Notes under the pieces: generated by a model
Databases searched by the model: none
What the model saw: only the letters and a program-made list of their open reading frames with translations
Told to the model about the DNA's origin: nothing
Position numbers and translations under genes: made by a program
Source: Aggregicoccus sp. 17bor-14
GTDB lineage: Bacteria; Myxococcota; Myxococcia; Myxococcales; Myxococcaceae
DNA length: 64,000 nt
Direction of reading: 5' to 3'
NCBI RefSeq assembly: GCF_009659535.1
Contig: NZ_VJZZ01000011.1
Span: forward strand, 206,023 to 270,022
Shown here: in pieces, positions 29,322 to 37,358 of the stretch
Layout of the letters: the number at the start of each line of letters is the position of its first letter
Position numbering within the stretch: position 1 is the first letter of the stretch

Positions 29322-30359
29322 ATGGCGAAGACCGTCACCATTGCCTTCGACGTGATGGGCGCCGACCACGGCCCCGAGGAGGTGGTGCGCGGCGCGGCGC
29401 AGCTCTCGCTCGAGAGCCCCCACATCCACGCCCTGCTGGTGGGCGACCGGGCAGTCATCGACGCGGCGCTCGCGGAGACGCGCCACTCGGGCGAGCGCAT
29501 CTCGGTGCACCACGCGCCGGACTTCGTGGCCATGGACGAGAAGCCCGGCGAGGCGCTCGCGCGCAAGCCGCAGGCGAGCGTGGCGGTGGCGGCGCGGCTC
29601 GTCGCCGAGGGCGAGGCGGAGGCGCTCGTCTCCGCGGGAAACACGGGCGCCTGCGTGCTCGCGTGCGCGCGCAACTTCACCCTCATCCCGGGCGTGCGCC
29701 GCGCGGCGCTCGCCGCCGTGTACCCCACGCGCCGCAGCCGCGGCGAGAAGGACGACCCCTTCAGCCTCATCCTGGACGTGGGCGCCACGGTGGACGCCAC
29801 GGCCGAGGACCTGGTGGCCTTCGCCGTCATGGGCACCGCGTACGCGCGCATCGTGAGCCGCAACGAGCGGCCCACCGTGGCGCTGCTCTCCAACGGCTCC
29901 GAGCCGCAGAAGGGCCCGCCGCGCGTGGTGGAGGCGCATCAGCGGCTCGCGGCCCTTCCCGGCGTGAACTTCGTCGGCAACGTGGAGGGCGTGGACATCC
30001 CCAAGGGGACGGCGGACGTGGTGGTGTGCGACGGCTTCGTGGGCAACGTGTGCCTCAAGATGCTCGAGGGCGTGCACGACACCGTGGTGGAGCTGGCCAA
30101 GTACGCCTACAAGGAGCGCCTCATGTGGCGCGCGGGCCTGGCCATGCTCTCCAGCGGCATCGAGCGCATCAAGGACATCACGGACTGGGAGCAGTACGGC
30201 GGGGCGCCGGTGCTCGGCTTCGACCGCATCTTCATCAAGGCGCACGGCCGCGCGCGCGCGCGCGCCATCGCGAACGCGGGCAAGGTGGCCGCGAAGGCGG
30301 TGGCCAACGACCTGGGCCGCTCCATCCAAGAGGGCCTCTCCGGAGGGCTCGCGCGGTGA
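29322..30359 (+). CDS. plsX: Phosphate acyltransferase PlsX
   Basis: Makes acyl-phosphate from acyl-ACP for phospholipid synthesis. The 345 residues begin with the conserved IAFDVMGADHGPEEVV, include VSAGNTGA and GSEPQKG, and end with the typical GRARARAIANA. An ATG four codons upstream (29310) is also possible. The usual fabH/rpmF partners are not here; the next gene is a HAD-like phosphatase candidate seven bases away. Confidence 0.94.
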   Translation: MAKTVTIAFDVMGADHGPEEVVRGAAQLSLESPHIHALLVGDRAVIDAALAETRHSGERISVHHAPDFVAMDEKPGEALARKPQASVAVAARLVAEGEAEALVSAGNTGACVLACARNFTLIPGVRRAALAAVYPTRRSRGEKDDPFSLILDVGATVDATAEDLVAFAVMGTAYARIVSRNERPTVALLSNGSEPQKGPPRVVEAHQRLAALPGVNFVGNVEGVDIPKGTADVVVCDGFVGNVCLKMLEGVHDTVVELAKYAYKERLMWRAGLAMLSSGIERIKDITDWEQYGGAPVLGFDRIFIKAHGRARARAIANAGKVAAKAVANDLGRSIQEGLSGGLAR

Positions 30360-30366
30360 GGCGCCC

Positions 30367-31404
30367 GTGAGCCTCCCGGACCGCATCGACCCGCGTCCTC
30401 CCAAGCGCATCTACCGCTGGGACCTGGACAAGACCTACCTGCGCACGGAGTTCGACTCCTTCCGCGACCTGGTGCGCACCGCCTTCCAGAAGGCGCACGA
30501 GAAGGTGGCGGTGCCGGGCGCGAGCGCGCTGATCAAGGAGCTCGCGTCCAACGGCGACAGCCGCCTGTGCATCGTCTCCGGCAGCCCGCGGCAGATGCGC
30601 GCGGTGCTCGAGGAGAAGCTGAAGCTGGACGGCGTGCACTGGGACGAGCTGGTGCTCAAGGACAACGTGGGCAACCTGCTGCGCGGGCGCTTCCGCGCGC
30701 TGCGCGGGCAGGTGGGCTACAAGCTGCCCGTCATCCTCGAGAGCCGCCTGAACGCGCCGGTGGACGCCGAGGAGGTGCTCTTCGGGGACGACGCCGAGGC
30801 GGACGCCTTCATCTACTCGCTCTACGCGGACCTCATCGCGGGGCGCGTGGACGAGCGGGTGCTGGGCCAGGTGCTCGAGGCCGGCGGCGTGTACCCGGAC
30901 GACGCGGCGCGCGTGCACAAGGCGTGGAAGGCGATCGCGGTGGGGGACCCCGTGCGCCGCATCTTCATCCACCTGGACCGGCTCACCCCGCCCGCGCAGT
31001 TCGCGCGCTACGGGCCGCGCGTGGTGCCCATCTTCAACTACTTCCAGGCGGCCCTGGTGCTGATGGCGGACGGGCACCTCACCGCGCCGCAGGTGCTGCG
31101 CATCGCGGTGGAGATGGTGCAGACGGCCGGCCACAACCTCATCACGCTCTCCAACTCCTTCCAGGACCTGCTGCGCCGCGGGCTCCCGCTGCAGCAGGCG
31201 GCCGCCGCGCTGAGCCAGGCGGTGGAGGGGCGCAACCCCCTGCTCAACGTGATGCGCCCCGTGCCGGACATCCTCAAGGCCTTCACCCAGCGCCTCGCCG
31301 CGCTGGGCACCCCGCCGCCCCCGCCGCCCGCACGGCCCGTGAACTACCTGGAGCTCATCGAGCACGCCCTGCCGCGCACCCACAAGGCGCGCAAGTCACA
31401 CTAG
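30367..31404 (+). CDS. HAD-fold phosphatase-like protein (App1/LNS2 style)
   Basis: A 345-residue protein starting with GTG seven bases after plsX. The N-terminal DLDKT (WDLDKTYLRT) matches HAD motif I of the DxDxT type used by lipin/App1 phosphatidate phosphatases. IVSGSPRQM resembles motif II and FGDDAEADAF motif IV. The C-terminal 100 residues are helical with a Pro run. Its place beside plsX suggests a lipid-linked role such as phosphatidate turnover. The fold is well supported; the substrate is a guess. Confidence 0.7.
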   Translation: MSLPDRIDPRPPKRIYRWDLDKTYLRTEFDSFRDLVRTAFQKAHEKVAVPGASALIKELASNGDSRLCIVSGSPRQMRAVLEEKLKLDGVHWDELVLKDNVGNLLRGRFRALRGQVGYKLPVILESRLNAPVDAEEVLFGDDAEADAFIYSLYADLIAGRVDERVLGQVLEAGGVYPDDAARVHKAWKAIAVGDPVRRIFIHLDRLTPPAQFARYGPRVVPIFNYFQAALVLMADGHLTAPQVLRIAVEMVQTAGHNLITLSNSFQDLLRRGLPLQQAAAALSQAVEGRNPLLNVMRPVPDILKAFTQRLAALGTPPPPPPARPVNYLELIEHALPRTHKARKSH

Positions 31405-31492
31405 GGCAGGGGGGAGTCCGCGGCGCCGGGACGGGTGCGCTATGCTCCGGCGTTGCGGCCCGCTGGCGCAGGGCCGCAGCCCCGGAGGGCGC

Positions 31493-32446
31493 ATGCACAC
31501 CACGACGCGGAGCACCCGAGGAGCCGTCACGCTGGGCCTGCTGCTGGGCGCCGCCGCCCTCGCCGCGCCCGGCAAGCACGCGCCGCCCAAGAAGCCGCTG
31601 CCGGTGGTGCGCGCGGAGCCCTCCACGACGCACCCCGCGGCCCTCTCGCGCTACCCCGCGCAGCTGCCGCTCGCGGAGAAGGTGGAGGGGGAGCAGAAGC
31701 ACAAGAACGCCCTGGTGCGCGACGTCACCTTCGCGGGGCTCGACGCCTCGGACCGGATGCGCGCCTACGTGGTGCAGCCCGCGGGCCGGGGGCCCTACGC
31801 GGGCCTGCTCTACGTGCACTGGCTCGGCGACCCCGAGACGACCAACCGCAAGCAGTTCCTCGACGACGCGGTGGTGATGGCGAGCCAGGGCGTGGTCTCG
31901 GTGCTGGTGGACGCGATGTGGTCCGAGCCGGGCTGGTACGCCAAGCGCACCTACGAGACCGACTACGAGCGCTCGGTACAGCAGGTGCAGCGGCTGCGGC
32001 GCGCGCTGGACCTGCTGGTGGCCCAGCCAGGCGTGGACCCGAAGCGCATCGGCTTCGTGGGCCACGACTTCGGCGCGATGTACGGCGCCCTCATGGGCGC
32101 GGTGGACGGGCGGCCGCGCGCCTACGTGTTCATGGCGGCGAACCCCCACTTCAGCACCTGGTACATGCTGGGCAAGCGCCAGCCCAAGGACCCGGACGCC
32201 TACGTGAAGCAGATGTCCGTGCTGGATCCCACGCGCTACCTGCCCGAGCTCTCGCCCGCGCCCGTGTTCTTCCAGTTCGCCACGAAGGATCGCTACGTGA
32301 GCGCGAAGGAGGCGGACGAGATCTACGCCTCCGCCGGGGAGCCCAAGCTCGAGCGCCGCTACCCCACGGACCACGGCCTCGAGCTCAAGCGCGGCGCGCA
32401 GGATCGCTTCCAGTGGCTGCAGCGCCAGCTCGAGCTGCGCCGCTAG
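31493..32446 (+). CDS. Secreted alpha/beta hydrolase with Asp at the nucleophile position
   Basis: A 317-residue protein with a signal peptide (about 1-25). The fold is dienelactone-hydrolase-like: strand LLYVHWLGD, nucleophile elbow GHDFG (Asp192), late acid loop FATKDRYVS and His in TDHGLELK. Serine or cysteine is normal at the elbow in this group. Asp is the nucleophile of haloalkane dehalogenases and epoxide hydrolases, so either a different reaction or a loss of activity is possible. The ATG at 31493 gives a clean signal peptide. It stands alone, convergent with the BamA-like gene. Confidence 0.72.
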   Translation: MHTTTRSTRGAVTLGLLLGAAALAAPGKHAPPKKPLPVVRAEPSTTHPAALSRYPAQLPLAEKVEGEQKHKNALVRDVTFAGLDASDRMRAYVVQPAGRGPYAGLLYVHWLGDPETTNRKQFLDDAVVMASQGVVSVLVDAMWSEPGWYAKRTYETDYERSVQQVQRLRRALDLLVAQPGVDPKRIGFVGHDFGAMYGALMGAVDGRPRAYVFMAANPHFSTWYMLGKRQPKDPDAYVKQMSVLDPTRYLPELSPAPVFFQFATKDRYVSAKEADEIYASAGEPKLERRYPTDHGLELKRGAQDRFQWLQRQLELRR

Positions 32447-32459
32447 CTCCCGCGCCGCC

Positions 32460-33842
32460 TCAGGGCGAGACGCCGATGGACAGGTACACGCGCACCTCGC
32501 CCGGGTTCACGCCGTACGCCACGTCCACGCCGAGCAGCGGCAGCACCACGGTGGCCAGGTACAGCCTCAGGCCCACGCCCACGCCCTGCGCGACCTCGGC
32601 TCCGCTCCGGCCCTGGGCCTGGCCCGGGAGGTAGCCGCGCGCGAGCTGACCGTCCTGGTCCAGCAGCTGGCCCGAGGCCGGCAGGTCCCGGAAGTAGGTG
32701 ATGGCGGTGTCCGAGAAGCCCACCCCGCGCACCTGCAGGGCGCGGATGTCGAAGAGCGGGAAGTGGTACTCGGCCGTGACGGAGGCCCGGGTGTCGCCGC
32801 GGAACTGGCGGTGGAGGAAGCCGCGCAGGTTGCCACCGCCGCTGAGCAGCTCGGTGTGGAAGGGCAGGTCGCGCGCGTACTGCCCCTCCACGCGCAGCGT
32901 GAGGTTCTGCGACTCGCGGACGCGGAACCCCTGCCGGTAGAGCAGCCCGTACTTCTGGTAGTCGTAGGCGGACCCAAGCTCGGCGAGGGAGAACTCCGTG
33001 GACGCCTCCAGGTTGAGGCCCTCGAGGATGGGCCCCAGGTTCTGGCGCGTGTCGATGCCCGCCATGAGCCGCATCGAGGCATCCGAGGTGGTCTCGTGCG
33101 CGACCTCCGCGGGCGCGGTCACCGGGTAGCCCTCCTGCGGCGCGAGCGGGTGCACCCGCGTGAAGCGGTACTTCACCGCGGTGCGGAAGGTGTCGCGCCA
33201 GTTGATGGTGAACTCGGTCACCACGCCGAAGGTGTTGATGCGCGTGCTGCGCAGCACCTGGGGGTCCGGGTCGCCGGGCCCGTCCCCGTACTCCTGCATC
33301 CGGTCGCTCTTGAGCTGGCCCTCGAAGGAGAGCCGGAACTGGGGGTTGTTGAAGACGTTCGGGTCCAGGAAGCCCACGTAGACGCCCGACTCGTTCGTCG
33401 TCGTCTGCGCGCCCACGACGAACTTCTTGCTGAGCCCCAGCACGTTGTTCTCTGCGTAGATGAGCCCGCCGCCCGTGTTCGAGGAAGAGGACGTGAAGAT
33501 CGGCGCGACGATCCAGGAGAGCTTCTCCGTCACCTCGATGAGCAGGCGGATCTCGCCGGGGCCGGCGGGCACGGCCGTGAGCTTCACGTCCTTGAACAGC
33601 CCTGTGGCGTCCAGGTAGCGCCGGGCGCGCACCTCGTCCTCGGGACCGAAGGTGTCCCCCACGCCCACGCGCGAGTACGCGACGATGACCTCCGGGTGCG
33701 TGCGCCCGTCGGTGGTCGCCTCGATCTGCACGACGCGCGGCGCCTGGGCCAGGGCGAGCGCCGGCAGCAGCAGCGCGAGCACACCGGCCACGACGCGCAC
33801 GGAGCACGGGCAGGGGCGGGAACGGGGCGGGGCAACCTGCAT
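32460..33842 (-). CDS. BamA/TamA-like outer-membrane barrel with one POTRA
   Basis: A 460-residue protein with a signal peptide (about 1-33), one POTRA-like domain (about 40-110: YSRVGVGDTFGPEDEVRARRYL... then LLIEVTEK), and a 16-strand-like barrel. The barrel includes GGGNLRGF, equivalent to the RGF/Y motif of loop L6 in the Omp85 family, and ends in YLSIGVSP. BamA itself has five POTRAs, so this is an accessory Omp85 protein (surface antigen D15 group) of unknown cargo. GGAGGG precedes the ATG by 11 bases. Confidence 0.82.
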   Translation of the reverse strand: MQVAPPRSRPCPCSVRVVAGVLALLLPALALAQAPRVVQIEATTDGRTHPEVIVAYSRVGVGDTFGPEDEVRARRYLDATGLFKDVKLTAVPAGPGEIRLLIEVTEKLSWIVAPIFTSSSSNTGGGLIYAENNVLGLSKKFVVGAQTTTNESGVYVGFLDPNVFNNPQFRLSFEGQLKSDRMQEYGDGPGDPDPQVLRSTRINTFGVVTEFTINWRDTFRTAVKYRFTRVHPLAPQEGYPVTAPAEVAHETTSDASMRLMAGIDTRQNLGPILEGLNLEASTEFSLAELGSAYDYQKYGLLYRQGFRVRESQNLTLRVEGQYARDLPFHTELLSGGGNLRGFLHRQFRGDTRASVTAEYHFPLFDIRALQVRGVGFSDTAITYFRDLPASGQLLDQDGQLARGYLPGQAQGRSGAEVAQGVGVGLRLYLATVVLPLLGVDVAYGVNPGEVRVYLSIGVSP

Positions 33843-33969
33843 CGGGACAGGAACCCTCCAGCATTCAACCTAGGGCGGCGCTCCGCGATTCAACGTGTGC
33901 CGCGGTGCACCTTGCACGTCGGCAACGCCCCAACGCCCGAGGAGCCCCGCACGCCCGCCTTCCAGGCGA

Positions 33970-33985
33970 TTGATTCACAAATCAA
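33970..33985. promoter_or_regulatory. A/T-rich inverted repeat upstream of the HEAT/M23 operon
   Basis: TTGATT-CACA-AATCAA is a perfect 6-bp inverted repeat with a 4-base spacer, 91 bases before the start codon of the first HEAT-like gene. It is the only strongly A/T-rich patch in the 233-base divergent gap, so a regulator-binding site is likely. No clear -10/-35 pair was found. Confidence 0.4.
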
Positions 33986-34075
33986 CGAAGCGGGGGTGGG
34001 GTGGGAAGCGTTCGCCAGTGGACGCGAAATAGGGTCCTCGCCGGGTGAAGCGCACCCCGAGAGGAGCGCAGGCGC

Positions 34076-35290
34076 ATGTCCGCACCAGAGCCGACGTCGG
34101 GCCCGTCCACACGCAGGTCTGCGCGGAGGCGCGCCCTGGCCATCGGCCTCGGCCTCGCCGTCCTCGCGCTCGCCGCAGCGCTCGGGTGGGGCAGGGGAGA
34201 GGGGCGCGAGGGAGCGGCAGCGGCAGCGGCTTCGGCCCCTGCAGGCGCGCAGCAGTCGGGGCGCGGCGGCGGCCGTGCTGCGCAGGGCAGCGCCGCCTCG
34301 GCCGCCGCAGCCGAGGCGCCCGCGCATGCGCCCGAGTTCGAGCCGGCCGTGTGCTGGAACGACCTCGAGCGCTTCGACGCCGAGGTCACGCTCGCCACCT
34401 TCCGCGAGTGGTCCGCGCCGATGCTTGCCTCCCGCGACGGGTTCGTGCGCGACTACCTGAAGGAGCGGCTGGGCGAGCTCATCGGGGGAGATCCCGCCCG
34501 CGCGCTGGAGGTGCTCGGCTGGGCGCAGACCGCGGAGGACCGGTCCTACGGCCTCTTCCTGCGCGCCGTGCGGGACTCGGAGGCCGTGCAGCGCCCGGAG
34601 GTGTCGTCGCGCCTGCTCGAGCTCGGGCTCGACCCGCGCCTCCCCTCCGAGCGCCGCGCGGGCATCCTCTCCGCGCTGGATACGCAGAGGCGGCTCACCC
34701 CGCAGGCGCTCACGCAGCTGACGCGCTTCGCGAAAGACCCGGTCTCCGGAGAGGCCGGCTGGGCCGCCACCCGCACCATCGCCCGGGTGATGAAGCGCGA
34801 GCACGCGCAGCGCGCGGACATCTCGCCCTACCTCACGGACCTGCTCACCATCGGCGCCGAGTCACCGGACGAGCAGATCCGCTACCTCGGCCAGATGATG
34901 CCCATGCACGCCGCGCCGCTGCTGGACGCGGACGCCACGGCGCGCTTCGAGCAGATCCTCCTCGGCGAGGGCAACGAGGCGGGCCGGGACGCCGCCGCGC
35001 ACAACCTCTCGCTCTCCTCGGACAAGGCGCGGGTGCTCGCGCTGTTCGCGAGCACCTTCCCGAAGGAGCCCTCCGTCTGCGTGCGCTGGGCGCTGTTCCG
35101 CTTCTCCGCGCGCACTGCCGGCAAGCGGGCGCTCCCGGTGATGGCGCGGATGGCGGAGCTCGACCCGCGCTTCGCCGCGCCCTACCGGGACTTCGAGCAC
35201 CTCTACGCCCTGGGCACCCTGGACTTCGTCCGCGTGTGGCAGGGCCTGCAGGACCAGGACCCCTTCCACTGTCTCGACCGCCACGAGTGA
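34076..35290 (+). CDS. Membrane-anchored HEAT-repeat-like protein
   Basis: A 404-residue protein with a basic N-terminus, one membrane helix (about 20-38) and an Ala/Gly-rich linker (about 45-85). An all-helical domain follows with repeating helix pairs in the style of HEAT solenoids (SSRLLELGLDPRLPSERRAGILSAL). Two Cys lie near the ends of the folded part (VCWND and FHCLD). No catalytic motif is seen. It starts a same-strand set with a second HEAT-like protein (10-base gap) and an M23 peptidase, so a shared envelope role is likely. A start overlapping GAGGAGCGCAGGCGC provides the ribosome site. Confidence 0.7.
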   Translation: MSAPEPTSGPSTRRSARRRALAIGLGLAVLALAAALGWGRGEGREGAAAAAASAPAGAQQSGRGGGRAAQGSAASAAAAEAPAHAPEFEPAVCWNDLERFDAEVTLATFREWSAPMLASRDGFVRDYLKERLGELIGGDPARALEVLGWAQTAEDRSYGLFLRAVRDSEAVQRPEVSSRLLELGLDPRLPSERRAGILSALDTQRRLTPQALTQLTRFAKDPVSGEAGWAATRTIARVMKREHAQRADISPYLTDLLTIGAESPDEQIRYLGQMMPMHAAPLLDADATARFEQILLGEGNEAGRDAAAHNLSLSSDKARVLALFASTFPKEPSVCVRWALFRFSARTAGKRALPVMARMAELDPRFAAPYRDFEHLYALGTLDFVRVWQGLQDQDPFHCLDRHE

Positions 35291-35300
35291 GGGCCACCCC

Positions 35301-36266
35301 ATGAACCGGCTCACGTTGCTCCTCCTCTTCGTCCTGGCCTCGGCGCGGCCCGCGCACGCGCAGAGCGCAGCGGCCCCCGCGCTCCGCGAGTCGACCTGCA
35401 GCGTCGAGGGCCTCGGCACGGCGCTGCGGCGCTCGCGCAGCTCGCACTCCGCGGCGTACCGCAAGTACCTGCACGAGCTGGCGAAGGAGGCCGCCGTCAC
35501 CCTTCCCGCCGCCGAGCTCCAGGCGGCCTTCTGGCGCGAGCGGGACCCGGCGCTCGCGGAGGACCTCGCTGCCGCGGTGGTCGCCCGCACCGAGCGCGGC
35601 GCGGACCCGGCCGCCATCCGGGAGGTGGCGCGGCGTGCGCTGGAGGAGCCGGACCCGAAGCTGCGCGCTGCCGTCGTGCGCTCGCTGCGCCGCACCAGCG
35701 CGCTGGAGAGCACGGGCGCGCTGTACGAGCAGCTGGTGAAGGACGCCTCGCCCGAGGTGCGCGCCGAGGCGGCGACCAACATCGTCGAGGACGTGCGCGA
35801 GGTGTACGCGGGCTTCCACGGACCCGCGTCGGACGCCGCGGTCTCCGCTGCGCTCGCCTCGGATGATCCGGAGGTGACCGCGAAGATCCTCGGCACGCTG
35901 GACACGCAAGCGATCAGCGCCGACTCCGCCGGGAGGATTGGGGAGTTGCTGCGCGACGACGCGGTGCAGGTGCGGCGGGCAGCGGCGCTCGCGCTCGGAG
36001 GAGTGCCCGCGGAGCAGATGGCGCAGGCGCGCCAGCAGGTGCTCGCGCAGTACGGCGAGGAGCCGAGCCTCGAGGTGCGGCGCGCGCTGCTGCAGAGCCT
36101 CGCGCAGCTCGGGTTCATCGGCGCCATCCCGGACCTGCAGCGGCTGCGCGGCGTGGAGCCGCGGCTGTCCGAAGAGATCGACGCGTGGGTGCGCGTCCTC
36201 GAGCTGGACCTTCAGGAGTGGAACCTGATCCTGAGGGAGAAGGAGCGGTACGCCCAGGTTCGTTGA
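35301..36266 (+). CDS. Secreted HEAT-repeat protein
   Basis: A 321-residue protein with a signal peptide (about 1-21) and a helical solenoid. Repeats are evident as DPKLRAAVVRSLRR, SPEVRAEAATNI, DPEVTAKILGTL and AVQVRRAAALALG, spaced about 30-35 residues as in HEAT repeats. It has a single Cys near the mature N-terminus. It lies 10 bases after the membrane-anchored HEAT-like gene and 37 bases before the M23 peptidase start. It probably serves as a binding scaffold in the periplasm or outside the cell. Confidence 0.75.
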   Translation: MNRLTLLLLFVLASARPAHAQSAAAPALRESTCSVEGLGTALRRSRSSHSAAYRKYLHELAKEAAVTLPAAELQAAFWRERDPALAEDLAAAVVARTERGADPAAIREVARRALEEPDPKLRAAVVRSLRRTSALESTGALYEQLVKDASPEVRAEAATNIVEDVREVYAGFHGPASDAAVSAALASDDPEVTAKILGTLDTQAISADSAGRIGELLRDDAVQVRRAAALALGGVPAEQMAQARQQVLAQYGEEPSLEVRRALLQSLAQLGFIGAIPDLQRLRGVEPRLSEEIDAWVRVLELDLQEWNLILREKERYAQVR

Positions 36267-36303
36267 AGTTCCCTTGGTCGGAGACCCCGAAAGGAACGAA
36301 GTG

Positions 36304-36831
36304 ATGCTCAACCTGAAGAAGAAGTCCCTCGCGCTGCTGGCCTGCCTGGCGCTGCTGCCAATGGTGGCGGACGCGCACACGGTGAAGGGCCCGTACTCCG
36401 GGACCATCACCACGACGACGTACTACTCGAGCGGCAGCTTCCACGGCGCGGTGGACGTGGCTGGTGACGGCGCCTGCAACTACTGGGGCGTGCAGACCTC
36501 CGTGGTCGGCTCCGTGTACTGGAACATCACGATCAACACCTCGACCAACGTCTGCTACGGCAACGGCAGCGGCAACCAGAACCAGGCGCGCCACGTCTGG
36601 GCGAGCGGCTGGAGCTTCCGCCTCTGGCACTGGAACAAGACCGGCAACTCGTACGACCGCACCTGCGACCGCTGCCAGATCGGCGACGAGGGCGGCACCG
36701 GCAACGCCACCGGCCCGCACACCCACCTGCAGCAGGACAAGAGCGGCACCCTGGATACGTCCTGGTACTCCGGCTACACCGTGAAGGGTGAGCACGTGGA
36801 CCGCAGCGAGACGCTCGGCGTCCTCGACTAG
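36304..36831 (+). CDS. Small secreted M23 metallopeptidase
   Basis: A 175-residue protein made of a signal peptide (about 1-24) and little more than one M23/LytM domain. The Zn-site pattern is complete: HGAVD (His47, Asp51) and GNATGPHTHL (His139, His141), as in LasA and lysostaphin-type endopeptidases that cut peptidoglycan crosslinks or Gly-rich peptides. Four Cys suggest disulfides outside the cytoplasm. The ATG at 36304 follows AAAGGAAC; an earlier in-frame GTG would spoil the signal peptide. It has no binding domain, propeptide or lipobox. The neighbouring HEAT-like proteins may control or position it. Confidence 0.8.
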   Translation: MLNLKKKSLALLACLALLPMVADAHTVKGPYSGTITTTTYYSSGSFHGAVDVAGDGACNYWGVQTSVVGSVYWNITINTSTNVCYGNGSGNQNQARHVWASGWSFRLWHWNKTGNSYDRTCDRCQIGDEGGTGNATGPHTHLQQDKSGTLDTSWYSGYTVKGEHVDRSETLGVLD

Positions 36832-36849
36832 GCTCGCGGAGCTTCGCGC

Positions 36850-36881
36850 AGGAGCCGCCCGGGTGCAGCAGGGCGGCTCCT
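36850..36881 (+). terminator. Hairpin after the M23 gene
   Basis: AGGAGCCGCCC pairs perfectly with GGGCGGCTCCT (11 bp, 10-base loop) 18 bases after the M23 stop. No T-run follows. It probably ends the HEAT/M23 transcript, and it separates that unit from the NTF2-like gene, whose ribosome site starts 12 bases downstream. Confidence 0.6.
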
Positions 36882-36903
36882 GTGTATGAGCGGAGGTTTC
36901 GAG

Positions 36904-37308
36904 ATGGACGGCGACGACCGCAACCTCGCAGTGATCCGGTCCTACCTGCAGGACCTGGCGGCAGGTGCCGTCGGGGACCGGCTGGCGGCGTACTTCACCC
37001 CGGACGCCGTCCAGGTCGAGCTCCCGAACCGCCTCAACCCGCAGGGCGGCAGGAGCGACCTCGCCACGCTGCTCACGCGGGCCGAGCAGGGCCAGCGCGT
37101 GCTGCGCGGGCAGCGCTATGAGATCCGCTCGGCGGTGGTGCAGGGCGACCGCGTCGCAGTCGAGGCCCTGTGGACGGGAACACTGGCCATCGCGCTGGGG
37201 TCGCTCGCCCCGGGCGCCGAGATGCGGGCGCACTTCGCGATGTTCTTCGAGCTCCAGGACGGCCGCATCCGCTCGCAGCGCAACTACGACTGCTTCGAGC
37301 CCTGGTAA
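36904..37308 (+). CDS. SnoaL/NTF2-like protein
   Basis: A 134-residue soluble protein with the typical SnoaL pattern: N-terminal helices (IRSYLQDLAAG), YFTPDAVQVELP, and strands ending in GRIRSQRNYDCFEPW. Family members are ligand-binding or isomerase-like. The ATG at 36904 is preferred over 36886 because GGAGG lies seven bases before it. Its stop is 50 bases before the luciferase-like monooxygenase, so the two may be co-expressed. Confidence 0.75.
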   Translation: MDGDDRNLAVIRSYLQDLAAGAVGDRLAAYFTPDAVQVELPNRLNPQGGRSDLATLLTRAEQGQRVLRGQRYEIRSAVVQGDRVAVEALWTGTLAIALGSLAPGAEMRAHFAMFFELQDGRIRSQRNYDCFEPW

Positions 37309-37358
37309 CCAGGCTCTTTTCCAGGACTGCCCGGCGTGAGGGCGTTAGTCGGAACCGG

